A DNA stretch of 64,000 nucleotides, taken from positions 1-64,000 of the forward strand of contig NZ_JAGXCY010000026.1 of the NCBI RefSeq assembly GCF_018310695.1. The letters run 5' to 3'. The position numbers and the translations under genes were made by a program. Shown here one piece after another: positions 1-9,315 of the stretch. Position 1 is the first letter of the stretch. Each line of letters begins with the position of its first letter. Under the pieces are notes generated by a model that had not been told where the DNA came from, searched no databases, and was given only the letters and a program-made list of their open reading frames with translations. The stretch comes from Paenibacillus sp. Marseille-Q4541. Lineage in GTDB: Bacteria > Bacillota > Bacilli > Paenibacillales > Paenibacillaceae.

Positions 1-1
1 G

Positions 2-178
2 TTATATAATACCATTTTTGTTGTCATTGCAAATTATTCTTTTGGAATTGCCTACCCAGCACTAAGTTTTAATAATTTTACTCATGTTAGATATTCTGGT
101 TTTGTAAAGCTCCTCTCAAATTCATCTGGTTATTCAAAAGTTTCAGGGCATATTTCCTCCGGTACACCATTTTATTAG
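2..178 (+). CDS. C-terminal end of a gene entering from the left; product not recognised
   Basis: A frame is open from the window edge to a TAG at 176-178 and gives 58 residues ending in GHISSGTPFY. It runs in the same direction as the phosphonate operon and stops 60 bases before the next start, so it is probably another gene of that operon. The fragment is too short to assign a family; it shows a mix of hydrophobic and aromatic residues but no clear motif. The start lies outside the window. Confidence 0.5.
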   Translation, partial: LYNTIFVVIANYSFGIAYPALSFNNFTHVRYSGFVKLLSNSSGYSKVSGHISSGTPFY

Positions 179-238
179 TAATAAAAATTCAAGCTAATAA
201 TTCAATTCCAAAATCATAATATCTGCTGGAGTGGTTGA

Positions 239-1456
239 ATGAAGACAGTGATTATAAATCGTTTTTCTCCTGAACGTGCTCAATATGAGGAATGGTTGCA
301 AGATGTTGAAGGTGAATTCATCATGGTTACCAAAAGCGACAAGGTTCAGCGTTTTTCTTCTTTTTATTCAAATACGATTGGGTTCCCTAATTTCAGTCTC
401 AATGACAATGTTTATAAGTTCATTTCAGATATGCATAAAGAAAGTAACATTGATTTCATTATAGCTACACATGAATTTGATTTACTTAAAGCTGCGCGGC
501 TTCGTGAGCACTTAAAGGTAACTGGACAACATGGAGAAAGTGCTAGAGCATTTCGCGATAAGGTATATATGAAGCAGCTAGTGCAAAATAGCATTCGCAT
601 ACCTAAATTCAGAAAAATCCATGATGTTATGGATCTAATTTCATTTATAGAAGAAAATGATTATCCTATAGTCATTAAGCCAATTGATGGTGCTGGCTCT
701 GTAGATGTCCAAATTATACGTGGACAACAACAGTTGCTACCAATATTAGAAACCGGCCTTGAAGCAAATTTGGAAGTAGAGGAATATATTGAAGGCGAGA
801 TGTACCATGTAGATGGTATTTTCAGCGGATCTCAGTTATTACTTTCTCGTCCTTCACGTTATATAAACGGTTGTATGGCATTTCATGAAGACAAATACCT
901 TGGCTCGCTCTTGCTTCAACCGGGCGAGTTATTTGATCGCCTCAATAATGCGGTTGAGTCTGTTTTAAGGGCTTTACCAACCCCTGATCATGCAATATCC
1001 TTTCATGCGGAATTTTTCTTAACTAATTCTGACGAGATTGTACTTTGCGAAATAGCTAGTAGGGTTGGTGGAGGAGATATCGTAGAAACAATTGATTTTG
1101 CAACTGGAGTCAATATTTTAAGAGAGTCTGTACGGGCTCAATGTGGTGCTTCAATTAATTGTACTCCTTCACAGGATCGGCTAGCTGGTTGGTTGCTTAT
1201 TCCTGCTAGAAACGGTGTTTTAAAAAGCATTCATACTCAACCCCCTTTTGAATGGGTCCTAAACTGTACAGTGAAACCTGAACATATTGGTAAAACATTC
1301 GATCAAGCCTCCTCAAGTGTTGATAGTGTCGCTACATTGCTGGTAGAAGGAAAAGACGAAAATCAACTGCAATTACGCCTTAATGAAGTATATGAATGGA
1401 TGCAAAATCACATTGTTTGGGAACAAGTATCTGACCAAACTTTAGTGGTTTCTTAA
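239..1456 (+). CDS. ATP-grasp ligase A of the phosphonate cluster
   Basis: This is a 405-residue ATP-grasp enzyme, likely forming a peptide bond by way of an acyl-phosphate on an amino acid. The central fold is visible: the nucleotide-binding lysine strand (YPIVIKPIDGAGS, about residues 142-154), the hinge segment EEYIEGEMYHVDG, and the Mg-binding strand ending in CEIASRVGGG. It is clearly paralogous to the ligase at 2766-3974: both have a [HS]EFD[IL]L[KR]A segment and an AFR[DN]KV.MK segment. GGAG lies seven bases before the ATG. Family knowledge: ATP-grasp ligases build the peptide part of rhizocticin-type phosphonopeptides. Which residue this one adds is not visible. Confidence 0.85.
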   Translation: MKTVIINRFSPERAQYEEWLQDVEGEFIMVTKSDKVQRFSSFYSNTIGFPNFSLNDNVYKFISDMHKESNIDFIIATHEFDLLKAARLREHLKVTGQHGESARAFRDKVYMKQLVQNSIRIPKFRKIHDVMDLISFIEENDYPIVIKPIDGAGSVDVQIIRGQQQLLPILETGLEANLEVEEYIEGEMYHVDGIFSGSQLLLSRPSRYINGCMAFHEDKYLGSLLLQPGELFDRLNNAVESVLRALPTPDHAISFHAEFFLTNSDEIVLCEIASRVGGGDIVETIDFATGVNILRESVRAQCGASINCTPSQDRLAGWLLIPARNGVLKSIHTQPPFEWVLNCTVKPEHIGKTFDQASSSVDSVATLLVEGKDENQLQLRLNEVYEWMQNHIVWEQVSDQTLVVS

Positions 1457-1462
1457 AAGATT

Positions 1463-2734
1463 ATGATTAATGAAATCCGTTCATTTCACCCCAATATTAG
1501 AGCAAGAATGGGCATCGTTTTAATTAGCTCAGTTGCATCTAATATGATTCTTCCCTTTATGTCTATTTATTTGGCGCGTTCCGTAGGCACTGGTTTAGCC
1601 GGTCTTATTTTATCTTTAGGAATAATATTGAATTTTACAGCTAATTTGATAGGTGGATATTGCTCAGACACAATTGGGCGCAAAAACATGATGATTTTTT
1701 CTGAAGTAATAAGGCTTTTTTCTTATTTGTTAATGCTAATTTCTAATATGGGATTTCAACTTCTAATGATTTTGGGCTTCCTATTAAGTAATATAGCATC
1801 CGGTTTTTTTAGTCCAGCATCTGACGCCATGCTTTTAGATGTAACTTCATCTAAAGAACGGAAATCTATGTACTCTTATATGTACTGGATAATGAATTTC
1901 TCCATGGCATTAGGTGGACTTTTAGGGACATTACTTTTCACTCAATTCCTCATTTATTTATGTGCTGGTCTTGTATTGGCATCTTGTATATCGCTTGGTA
2001 TCATTTTTGTTCGCATTACAGAGACATATAAACCAAATCCTAATGGTACGGTGATAAAAAAAGGTATTGGTAAAAATTTAGCACAAATGATGAAAAACTA
2101 TGCCACGGTATGGAAAGACAAAGTTTTTATGGTTTATATTTCTACGTTCGTATTACTGTTCTCATTAGAGAGTCATTTCAGCTATTATGTAGCGGTTCGA
2201 TTTGAACAACAGGTTGGACTGTTCCAGTTATCTCCACTCAATTTCCAACTTAATGGTATAGAAATGTTTGGTTTACTGAGGCTCGAGAACACCATTTTTG
2301 TAATTCTCTTTTCGATCATGGCGATAACCTTAACTAAAAAGTGGACGGATAGAGGATGGATGTTTCTGGGGATTAGTTTCTATATTATCGGCTATGTCTG
2401 TATCGTTTTCTTGAATAATTCTTGGTTGTTGGTAGCTATGATGGCTTTTGCTGTATTAGGTGAAGCTTTATTTGCACCAATCTATGAAACTTATCTTAGC
2501 GAAATCCCACCAAAGGAATTAAGGAGTACTTATATGGCAGTTAACAAGATTGCTTTAAAACTTAGTACACTAATAGGTTCTTTTGGTATTTTCTTTGTTA
2601 ATGTGATTTCATCCGAAATAGCTGCTATCTTCTTGCTCATAGTTGGGGTGCTTGCCGTAATTCTCATTAGCTATATTCTTCCTAATGTTCGAAACCATAA
2701 CGAATCAGCTCCAGGAATGTCTTCGGAATCGTAG
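1463..2734 (+). CDS. MFS efflux transporter, probable product exporter
   Basis: This 423-residue protein has about twelve hydrophobic segments in two halves joined by a charged loop near residues 190-215. The cytoplasmic loop between helices 2 and 3 carries the family signature in the form GYCSDTIGRKN. It starts six bases after the stop of ligase A and is enclosed by biosynthetic genes, so it most plausibly exports the finished phosphonopeptide and gives self-protection. The exact substrate is inference. Its end is followed by the second ATP-grasp gene after about 30 bases. Confidence 0.85.
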   Translation: MINEIRSFHPNIRARMGIVLISSVASNMILPFMSIYLARSVGTGLAGLILSLGIILNFTANLIGGYCSDTIGRKNMMIFSEVIRLFSYLLMLISNMGFQLLMILGFLLSNIASGFFSPASDAMLLDVTSSKERKSMYSYMYWIMNFSMALGGLLGTLLFTQFLIYLCAGLVLASCISLGIIFVRITETYKPNPNGTVIKKGIGKNLAQMMKNYATVWKDKVFMVYISTFVLLFSLESHFSYYVAVRFEQQVGLFQLSPLNFQLNGIEMFGLLRLENTIFVILFSIMAITLTKKWTDRGWMFLGISFYIIGYVCIVFLNNSWLLVAMMAFAVLGEALFAPIYETYLSEIPPKELRSTYMAVNKIALKLSTLIGSFGIFFVNVISSEIAAIFLLIVGVLAVILISYILPNVRNHNESAPGMSSES

Positions 2735-2765
2735 AATATTTCAAGCAAGAAAAGGAAGCGATTGG

Positions 2766-3974
2766 ATGAGTATATTAATTTTAAGTAAAACAGCCTATGC
2801 TAAATCTCCTTTTGACGTATGGCTAAAGGAATTAAATGAAGATTTAGTAGTAATCTCTTCTGAAAAAAGGAAGAAGGATTATACGAATTATTCACAAGTT
2901 GAGTTTTTTGATCATTATGAAACTAACCCTTTAATAGAATTAAGCGCATTAAAACAAGGTGAAAATTCATTTTTTCGAGCAGTCATTGCAACATCTGAAT
3001 TTGATATTTTACGGGCTGGACGTATTCGAAACTACTTAGACATAGAAGGACAATCATATGACAGTGCAAATGCGTTCCGAAACAAAGTCATAATGAAGAC
3101 GATCTTGCAGGAAGGCGGATTATCCGTACCTCCTTTTAGGAAAGTAACATCTGTAATTGATATTTTGGAATTTAGCGAAATTCATGGTTTCCCTATTGTT
3201 ATAAAGCCAATCTATGGATCTGGATCATCAGATGTTTTCGTTCTAGAGAACGAAAGTGATATTTTTGGGTTTGCTCAAAATGAAATAAAACCAAATCAAG
3301 AAGTGGAGATATTTATTGAAGGGGATATGTACCACATTGACGGCTTAATTGTAGATAGTGAGATTAGGTTTATCTGGCCATCAAAATATATTAATGGTTG
3401 TTTATCTTTTCAAGACAAGACATTTAACGGGAGCTATCTCCTTGATGAATCCAATCCCCTTTTTAATAGACTTATTACTTTTGTTAAAGAGGCTCTTATC
3501 TTATTACCTACACCGAAGGACACTTCATTTCATGCTGAAGTATTTCACACACCTTCAGATGAGTTAATTTTTTGTGAGATTGCGAGCCGAACTGGAGGTG
3601 GGTTAATAAGAGAGACTATAAAAGGATCTTTTGATCTTGACCTTACACAAGCAAGTGTACAAGCACAGTGTGGGCTTAAAAATGGATTAGCGGATGAATA
3701 CCCGTGTTTGACAGCAGGAGGTTTTATATTGATACCTACGCAAGAGGGTGTATTAATATCTCTTCCCGAAAAGTATCCGGAATGGGTAACACTAAAGGTA
3801 ATAGAAGGGTCACCAGGGCAAAGATTTACAGATTCAGATTCAAGTGTTGATACCATTGCAAGTTTTCGCATTCAAGGTGATTCACAAACACAGGTGGAAA
3901 AAAGAATTGTGGAACTTGCTCTTTTTTTTGAAAAACATACAAATTGGGAGAGAAGAAAGGAAGAATATCATTGA
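2766..3974 (+). CDS. ATP-grasp ligase B of the phosphonate cluster
   Basis: This second ATP-grasp ligase has 402 residues from ATG 2766. That start was chosen because AGGAAG precedes it at a suitable distance; longer in-frame extensions overlap the MFS gene. The nucleotide-binding strand FPIVIKPIYGSGS, the hinge region EIFIEGDMYHIDG and the metal-site strand CEIASRTGGG are all present. It resembles ligase A along its whole length, which points to tandem duplication with an inserted transporter gene. Two related ligases would allow two successive amino-acid couplings, or different substrate choice, as in di- and tripeptide phosphonates. Its stop overlaps the start of the decarboxylase gene in TTGA. 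Confidence 0.85.
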   Translation: MSILILSKTAYAKSPFDVWLKELNEDLVVISSEKRKKDYTNYSQVEFFDHYETNPLIELSALKQGENSFFRAVIATSEFDILRAGRIRNYLDIEGQSYDSANAFRNKVIMKTILQEGGLSVPPFRKVTSVIDILEFSEIHGFPIVIKPIYGSGSSDVFVLENESDIFGFAQNEIKPNQEVEIFIEGDMYHIDGLIVDSEIRFIWPSKYINGCLSFQDKTFNGSYLLDESNPLFNRLITFVKEALILLPTPKDTSFHAEVFHTPSDELIFCEIASRTGGGLIRETIKGSFDLDLTQASVQAQCGLKNGLADEYPCLTAGGFILIPTQEGVLISLPEKYPEWVTLKVIEGSPGQRFTDSDSSVDTIASFRIQGDSQTQVEKRIVELALFFEKHTNWERRKEEYH

Positions 3975-4477
3975 CCCAATCTATCGTTAGTACGAAGGCA
4001 GAAAAAATATTGTCAATCTTAAACGAGAAAGGTTACGACCACTTTACAGGCGTACCATGCTCCTTATTAAAAGGTCTTTTTGATTTGTTGGAGCAAAGCG
4101 ACAATTCGAAAGTGCGTTACATACCTGCAGTAAGAGAAGATTCTGCAATTGGTGTCGCATCGGGATTTGCTATCTCTGGCCGAAAGAGTGTTGTATTGAT
4201 GCAAAATTCCGGGCTTGGATACAGTCTAAACGTTCTAACTTCCTTTAATATGATTTATGATCTTCCCGTTATTCTTATTGTTAGTTGGAGAGGGGCCTAT
4301 GGGAATGACGCAGTAGAACATGACATAATTGGTGCTAGACTAACACATCTCTTAGATGCTGTTGAAATTCCTTACATTGAGCTTAATGATAATGAAACTG
4401 AAGCGATTCATAAGGCAATTGAAGTGATTGAGACGACTAGTAAGCCTGTTGCTCTACTCATAAAGGATGAGGTTTAA
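3971..4477 (+). CDS. Phosphonopyruvate decarboxylase, N-terminal (alpha) subunit
   Basis: About 168 residues correspond to the pyrimidine-binding domain of a TPP enzyme, as in ComD of sulfopyruvate decarboxylase and the split decarboxylase of the rhizocticin pathway. Visible features are FTGVPCSLLKGL near the N-terminus, the glutamate-containing segment VREDSAIGVASGFAISG that should activate the cofactor, and MQNSGLGYSLN. TTG 3971 is chosen because AGGAAG sits seven bases upstream and TTG overlaps the preceding TGA, a typical coupled start; an upstream TTG at 3944 would lie deep in the previous gene. With the next gene it should convert phosphonopyruvate to phosphonoacetaldehyde plus CO2, the irreversible step that pulls the PEP mutase reaction forward. 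Confidence 0.87.
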   Translation: MTQSIVSTKAEKILSILNEKGYDHFTGVPCSLLKGLFDLLEQSDNSKVRYIPAVREDSAIGVASGFAISGRKSVVLMQNSGLGYSLNVLTSFNMIYDLPVILIVSWRGAYGNDAVEHDIIGARLTHLLDAVEIPYIELNDNETEAIHKAIEVIETTSKPVALLIKDEV

Positions 4478-4488
4478 GGAGAGATACT

Positions 4489-5034
4489 ATGCGAAAAGAT
4501 GAAGCGATTAAGCTTGTACTCGAAAAGTTTCCGTCCGCATATGTAGTCAGTACTTGTGGACATATAAGTAGAGATTTGTATAATATTCGGGATCGGAAAG
4601 AGCATTTTTATATGGTTGGTTCCATGGGGATTGCTGCTCCAGTAGCCCTTGGTCTAGCACTCACTAACTCTAACAAACAAATCCTTATTTTAGACGGAGA
4701 TGGTTCTTTTTTAATGAATTTAGGTGTAACTTCCATGATTGGAGAACAAAAACCGACTAATTTAATTCATGTGGTATTAGATAATGCAATGCATGAAAGT
4801 ACGGGTGGACAACGAACCATTGGAATGGATGGTATGACAACAGCTGTTCTTTCGATGGGATATAAACATGGGATGAAAATTCATAATCACCAAGAGTTGC
4901 AACAGGCAATTCCAGACGAAGGACCTGTTTTAATTCATATGAAAATTGAGCCTCGAACAGAAAAAATTGGGAAACGAGTAGAGTGGACGCCCCAACAAAT
5001 TCTCTCACGTTTTTCAGCTGCCATAAAGGGGTGA
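4489..5034 (+). CDS. Phosphonopyruvate decarboxylase, C-terminal (beta) subunit
   Basis: This 181-residue protein is the diphosphate-binding domain of a TPP enzyme. GDGS at residues 70-73 begins the thiamine-diphosphate motif, and the following segment ends in LIHVVLDNAMHESTGGQ, the usual second half of the motif with DN in place of NN. MGIAAPVALGLAL is also characteristic of the ComE-type subunit. A strong GGAGAG ribosome site precedes the ATG, 12 bases after the alpha subunit. A split decarboxylase is known for sulfopyruvate decarboxylases and for the rhizocticin cluster, while many other phosphonate clusters use one fused chain. Confidence 0.87.
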   Translation: MRKDEAIKLVLEKFPSAYVVSTCGHISRDLYNIRDRKEHFYMVGSMGIAAPVALGLALTNSNKQILILDGDGSFLMNLGVTSMIGEQKPTNLIHVVLDNAMHESTGGQRTIGMDGMTTAVLSMGYKHGMKIHNHQELQQAIPDEGPVLIHMKIEPRTEKIGKRVEWTPQQILSRFSAAIKG

Positions 5035-5038
5035 GTGC

Positions 5039-6073
5039 GTGAGTATTCAACTTATTGACTGTACACTGCGAGATGGGGGCAATTTGAACAACTGGAATTT
5101 TAGTGATCAAGCAATTCAAAAAATAGTAGAGGGATTAGATGATACTCGTGCTGACTATATTGAAGTAGGGTACCTAGGGGGATCAAGCAGTAATAAATCC
5201 AAGTTAGTAGGTAAAAATTCTGACTGTACTCAGGATTTTTTAGAACAACTCCCAAAGACCTTACACTCAAAAATAGCAATAATGGTAGTTCCTACAGTAT
5301 GCCGTATAGAGCAACTACTAGACCTTGATGTTGATACTGTTTCCCTAGTACGTGTTGCATCCTATCCACAAAATGTAGAGGATGTTTATCCCTATATCTC
5401 TACCTTGAAGAATCGTGGGTTTCAAGTAGCAATGAATTTAATGGCTGCAAGTTATGTAGAGCCAAGCAAAACCGCACAAATTGCAAAAGAAGCGACTCGA
5501 CATGGAGCCGATATTTTTTATTTAGCTGATTCATTTGGGACGATGACACCAACAAGTGTTGATGAATATGTTACCGCTCTTAAAGAATCAACTCCTATTG
5601 AAGTGGGATTCCACGGACATAATAATTTGGGACTTGCTTTTTCAAATGCTCTACAAGCCATAAGATCAGGGGCAACCTATATTGATACTTCATTTTGTGG
5701 CATGGCCCGTGGTGCAGGGAATTTACCAACAGAACAATTTGTATGTGCTCTTACCCACTGGGGAGAGTTTGGAACTGATTTCATAGTGAAACCAGCAATT
5801 GATACTGCTGAATATGTGCTAAATAGTGTATTGGAGAAACCAATGAGGATTTCTTCTCCAGAAATAATTTGTGGAATTAGTAATATTCACTATTACTACT
5901 ACGATAAAATTCTGAATTCTAATATGGATATAGAACCTATCCCTGCTTTAGAAATTGCACAAATTCTTGGAAAGTTACGTCCGCCAAAAGTAGACGTTTC
6001 CTATTTAAATGAAGCCATAGAACTAATAGGGGGAATTTCGAATGAAAGCACAAAAACTAAGAGAACTTCTTAA
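5039..6073 (+). CDS. RhiG-type aldolase (DRE-TIM/HMGL-like) acting on phosphonoacetaldehyde
   Basis: This 344-residue protein is a DRE-TIM metallolyase-like aldolase related to 4-hydroxy-2-oxovalerate aldolase. The N-terminal IDCTLRDGGNLNNW carries the metal-binding aspartate; FHGHNNLGLA supplies the His-x-His metal pair, and GMARGAGNLPTEQF the late conserved loop. It starts with GTG shortly after the decarboxylase. Known: RhiG of Bacillus subtilis ATCC 6633 joins phosphonoacetaldehyde and oxaloacetate in rhizocticin biosynthesis. Here the aldolase gene lies between the decarboxylase pair and PEP mutase, exactly where such an enzyme would work. The alternative is a phosphonomethylmalate-synthase-like enzyme, but the HOA-aldolase-like motifs favour an aldol reaction. 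Its last bases overlap pepM. Confidence 0.8.
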   Translation: MSIQLIDCTLRDGGNLNNWNFSDQAIQKIVEGLDDTRADYIEVGYLGGSSSNKSKLVGKNSDCTQDFLEQLPKTLHSKIAIMVVPTVCRIEQLLDLDVDTVSLVRVASYPQNVEDVYPYISTLKNRGFQVAMNLMAASYVEPSKTAQIAKEATRHGADIFYLADSFGTMTPTSVDEYVTALKESTPIEVGFHGHNNLGLAFSNALQAIRSGATYIDTSFCGMARGAGNLPTEQFVCALTHWGEFGTDFIVKPAIDTAEYVLNSVLEKPMRISSPEIICGISNIHYYYYDKILNSNMDIEPIPALEIAQILGKLRPPKVDVSYLNEAIELIGGISNESTKTKRTS

Positions 6074-6923
6074 TTCTAAAAAATTAATTCGCGTAATGGG
6101 TGCGCACAATGGCTTGAGTGCTAAACTAGCTGAACAGGCAGGTTTTGATGCTATTTGGGCAAGTGGTCTCGAAATTTCAGCAACTCATTCTGTTCCGGAT
6201 GCAAATATTTTGACGATGACAGAAAACTTACAAGCAGCGATTTCAATGAATCAGGCAACGTCAATACCTATTATTTGTGACTGTGATTCCGGGTATGGAA
6301 ATGTCAATAACGTAATTCGAATGGTAAAGGAATATGAAAGGAATGGAATGGCTGGAATATGTATAGAAGATAAGCAGTTCCCGAAATTAAATAGTTTTGT
6401 AGAAGGTCCTCAAAAGCTAACTCCAATCGAAGAATTTGCAGGCAAAATACGTGCTGCGAAGGATACACAATTAGATCCTAATTTCGTAGTTATAGCTAGG
6501 ATTGAAGCTTTGATAGCAGGACAAGGTATGCAAGAAGCATTGAATCGAGCTTATGCCTATGAAGAGGCAGGTGCTGATGCCATATTGATTCATTCCAAGC
6601 AGAAACAACCACATGAAATTATCTCCTTCGTTGAGTCATATAAAGGATCTGCCCCTATGGTTATCGTTCCAACAACATATCCAACACTCGATGTAGAACA
6701 AATCAGTAATTTTGGAATCCAGATGGTTATTTATGCAAATCACGGATTACGGAGTTCAATAAAAGCTATGCAGGAAACATTTGATCGAATTCTCAAGGAA
6801 GGTAATACTGCAGGTGTAGAACTTGATATCTCAACAATGCAAGAAGTATTTGAACTTCAAGGCATGTATGAGATGAGACGCCAAGAAGATAAATACAGTG
6901 CAGCTCCAGTCACACTTAAATAA
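6042..6923 (+). CDS. pepM: Phosphoenolpyruvate phosphomutase
   Basis: PEP mutase, 293 residues, isomerises PEP to phosphonopyruvate, the C-P bond forming step of nearly all phosphonate pathways. It shows the signature EDKQFPKLNS at residues 109-118 (EDK-x5-NS), which separates true mutases from isocitrate-lyase-like relatives. The Mg-binding DCDSGYGN segment at 80-87 is intact, as is VIARIEALIAG. The start lies inside the end of the aldolase gene behind a GGGGG-rich ribosome site, implying tight coupling. The gene is the strongest single marker that the first 16.7 kb is a phosphonate biosynthetic operon. Confidence 0.97.
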   Translation: MKAQKLRELLNSKKLIRVMGAHNGLSAKLAEQAGFDAIWASGLEISATHSVPDANILTMTENLQAAISMNQATSIPIICDCDSGYGNVNNVIRMVKEYERNGMAGICIEDKQFPKLNSFVEGPQKLTPIEEFAGKIRAAKDTQLDPNFVVIARIEALIAGQGMQEALNRAYAYEEAGADAILIHSKQKQPHEIISFVESYKGSAPMVIVPTTYPTLDVEQISNFGIQMVIYANHGLRSSIKAMQETFDRILKEGNTAGVELDISTMQEVFELQGMYEMRRQEDKYSAAPVTLK

Positions 6924-6946
6924 CGAGTTGTTAAGGAGTAAGTATT

Positions 6947-8206
6947 ATGAAGTTACATTGTAACGATTGTGATAAGCGGTATTCGTTAAGCGATTTTAAG
7001 TATGGTTGCAGTTGTGGCGGTCTTTTAGAGATTGAACAAGATTTTAGTAATGTGGATTCAGATTATTTGAAACAAAAATTTGAAGAGCGCTTATCGGAAA
7101 GAGTGACCCCCTATGCTAGTGGAGTATGGCGCTACAAAGAAATAATTTTCCCTGAGCTTGAAGATAGACATATGATAACGAAATATGAAGGAAACACAGG
7201 TCTTTATCAAGCGGAAAAAGTGAATCAATACTTAGGTGTTCAGAAAATTTGGCTGAAATGTCAGAGCGAAAACCCAAGTGGATCATTTAAAGATAACGGG
7301 ATGGTCGTTGCTGTATCTCATGGCAAGTCCTTAGGGTTTAATAAGTTCACTTGTACCTCAACCGGGAATACCTCTTCTTCTCTTGCAATGTACAGCTCTC
7401 TTTCAAATAGTCAATCTTACGTTTTTGTCCCAGACAAAAATATTTCACTTAACAAGGTATTGCAGACCGTTTCGTATGGAGCAAAAGTTATTACCTTTGA
7501 GGGGACGTACGATGATGGAATTCAATTTTTAGAGAAGTACAACAATGAACTAGGAATGTACATTTGCAATTCAATTAATCCATTTCGTATTGAAGGGCAA
7601 AAAAGTATTATTTTTGAAATTGCACAATATTTTCATTGGAATTTACCTGACTGGATTGTTGTTCCGGGTGGTGCACTTAGTAATGTATCTGCACTTGGAA
7701 AAGGACTACGAGACTTGTATGATCTTGGTTTTATTCATAAACTCCCCCGTGTGTTACTGGTTCAGGCGGAGGGGGCAAGCCCTTTTCATCAAATGATAAG
7801 GAATAATGAAAGTATTCTTAAGCCTGAACCTCACCCCAGAACAATTGCTTCTGCGCTAAATATTGGTAACCCTCCTAGCTGGAAAAAAGCAAAACACACC
7901 TTGAATACAACCCAAGGGATCACAATATCAGTTACTGATGAGGAAATTCTTAATGCCAAAGCTGTCATCGATCAAAGTGGAATAGGTTGTGAACCTGCAT
8001 CTGCTTCTACCATTGCTGGACTTAAAAAGCTTTATGCATCCGGAGAAATTCACCCAGAGGAAACGGCCGTATGTATACTTACTGGAAACTTACTTAAGGA
8101 TACTGAGGTATTACAACATTACCACTTAGATGATTCTAAAAACTCTTTGTTTGCAAATCCCTTATTCAAATCAGAATTGATCATTGACAGTATTATAAAT
8201 TTATAA
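6947..8206 (+). CDS. Threonine-synthase-like PLP enzyme
   Basis: This 419-residue fold-type II PLP enzyme resembles threonine synthase of the longer, zinc-ribbon-headed kind. C5, C8, C21 and C23 form an N-terminal metal ribbon. The cofactor lysine is K115 in NPSGSFKDNG; CTSTGNTSSSLA provides the phosphate loop. Two roles fit. The target of the rhizocticin warhead APPA is threonine synthase, so a second copy could give self-resistance. Alternatively it could perform the gamma-phosphate elimination that creates the vinyl group of APPA, using an intermediate analogous to O-phosphohomoserine. The operon position directly before a kinase gene favours the catalytic role, but this is inference. Confidence 0.82.
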   Translation: MKLHCNDCDKRYSLSDFKYGCSCGGLLEIEQDFSNVDSDYLKQKFEERLSERVTPYASGVWRYKEIIFPELEDRHMITKYEGNTGLYQAEKVNQYLGVQKIWLKCQSENPSGSFKDNGMVVAVSHGKSLGFNKFTCTSTGNTSSSLAMYSSLSNSQSYVFVPDKNISLNKVLQTVSYGAKVITFEGTYDDGIQFLEKYNNELGMYICNSINPFRIEGQKSIIFEIAQYFHWNLPDWIVVPGGALSNVSALGKGLRDLYDLGFIHKLPRVLLVQAEGASPFHQMIRNNESILKPEPHPRTIASALNIGNPPSWKKAKHTLNTTQGITISVTDEEILNAKAVIDQSGIGCEPASASTIAGLKKLYASGEIHPEETAVCILTGNLLKDTEVLQHYHLDDSKNSLFANPLFKSELIIDSIINL

Positions 8207-8220
8207 AAGAGGTGTTTTTT

Positions 8221-9315
8221 GTGGCACAGGTAAGAGGTTATACGATGTCTTTTCTTCATTCGAAGCTGACATTTTACGTCGAAGATTCTTTATCACTAGA
8301 TTCCATATTTGATTTCTTCAGTACTCACTTTGTCATAAAGAATGAACCTTCTGATAGTGTTCTCGCTAGTATCACAGTCACTAGAAATAATGATAATTTC
8401 AAAGAAATAGATTTCTCTAGTGGAGAAGATGTATTCCTTCGAAAAAGCGCATCAGATTTTTTTACGATTCCTGCAAAACGTGTGATATTGGAAGGTATTC
8501 AATACCTAAAATGTTTGAAAACAAATACCTATATTGCCATGAACTCTAATAAAAGTACAATCTTGATTTCCATTCAGGGGGAAGACGTAAGAGCAGAAGA
8601 ATTAGTATTTATAGAGCTTATACGAGATCTAGTGCTCAAAAACGAGGAGAATCACGGAGTAGTAGTATTACATGCAACATGCTCCTATAAAGAGGGAAAA
8701 GCGAATTTAATTATCGGGCCGAAGGGGGCAGGTAAATCGACCACTTTATTAGAGATCGTTAGTAAATTTGGTCATCAATTTATGAGTGGCGATAAAACCT
8801 TTTTATGGGTGGAAAATGGGCAATTATACGCTTCTGGATGGCCGGATTACCCACATCTGGGCCTCGGTACATTATCCAAATATCCAGAATTTATTGGAAA
8901 ATTCGGTTTGTCAGAAGAAATCAATGACGCCAAGGAAACCTTATGGTCCACAGATCATAAAAGAGCGGTTCCTCCTGATGTCTTCAAGTCCATGATTTCT
9001 CATGTACCAGCTGGTTTTACTTCACTTGTTGGGGGATTTCTTTACCCAAAACTTGAACCGGATAAAGAAACTGAATTAACACCGTTAGAAAATCATGTTT
9101 CTAGTATGGTCCCCCATATTGAAAGAGCGTTTGGTGATAACGGACACGCTAAATATTGGAACGATTTTGTAAAACCTCAGAATCTAGAGCAGATAAAAAA
9201 CATGATTGAACAATGTAAGATGGTGGCTTCAAAATTGCCTGCATTCACAATTACCGGTTCTGGCATATTAACAAGCTTTAATGCTTTAGACGAAGGAGTA
9301 GCATCTTATGATTAA
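8221..9315 (+). CDS. HprK-like P-loop kinase
   Basis: About 364 residues with an N-terminal beta-rich domain of roughly 140 residues and a C-terminal P-loop domain related to HPr kinase/PqqD-associated kinases. The Walker A motif is GPKGAGKST near residue 165, and MSGDKTFLW follows as the likely acidic strand. GTG 8221 has AAGAGGTG upstream; ATG 8245 behind TAAGAGG is an equally possible start. HprK-like kinases also occur in Paenibacillus lasso peptide clusters, but no lasso precursor, cyclase or protease genes are here. In this operon it probably phosphorylates a small hydroxyl intermediate, possibly before elimination by the neighbouring threonine-synthase-like enzyme. The C-terminus overlaps the amidohydrolase. 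Confidence 0.72.
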   Translation: MAQVRGYTMSFLHSKLTFYVEDSLSLDSIFDFFSTHFVIKNEPSDSVLASITVTRNNDNFKEIDFSSGEDVFLRKSASDFFTIPAKRVILEGIQYLKCLKTNTYIAMNSNKSTILISIQGEDVRAEELVFIELIRDLVLKNEENHGVVVLHATCSYKEGKANLIIGPKGAGKSTTLLEIVSKFGHQFMSGDKTFLWVENGQLYASGWPDYPHLGLGTLSKYPEFIGKFGLSEEINDAKETLWSTDHKRAVPPDVFKSMISHVPAGFTSLVGGFLYPKLEPDKETELTPLENHVSSMVPHIERAFGDNGHAKYWNDFVKPQNLEQIKNMIEQCKMVASKLPAFTITGSGILTSFNALDEGVASYD

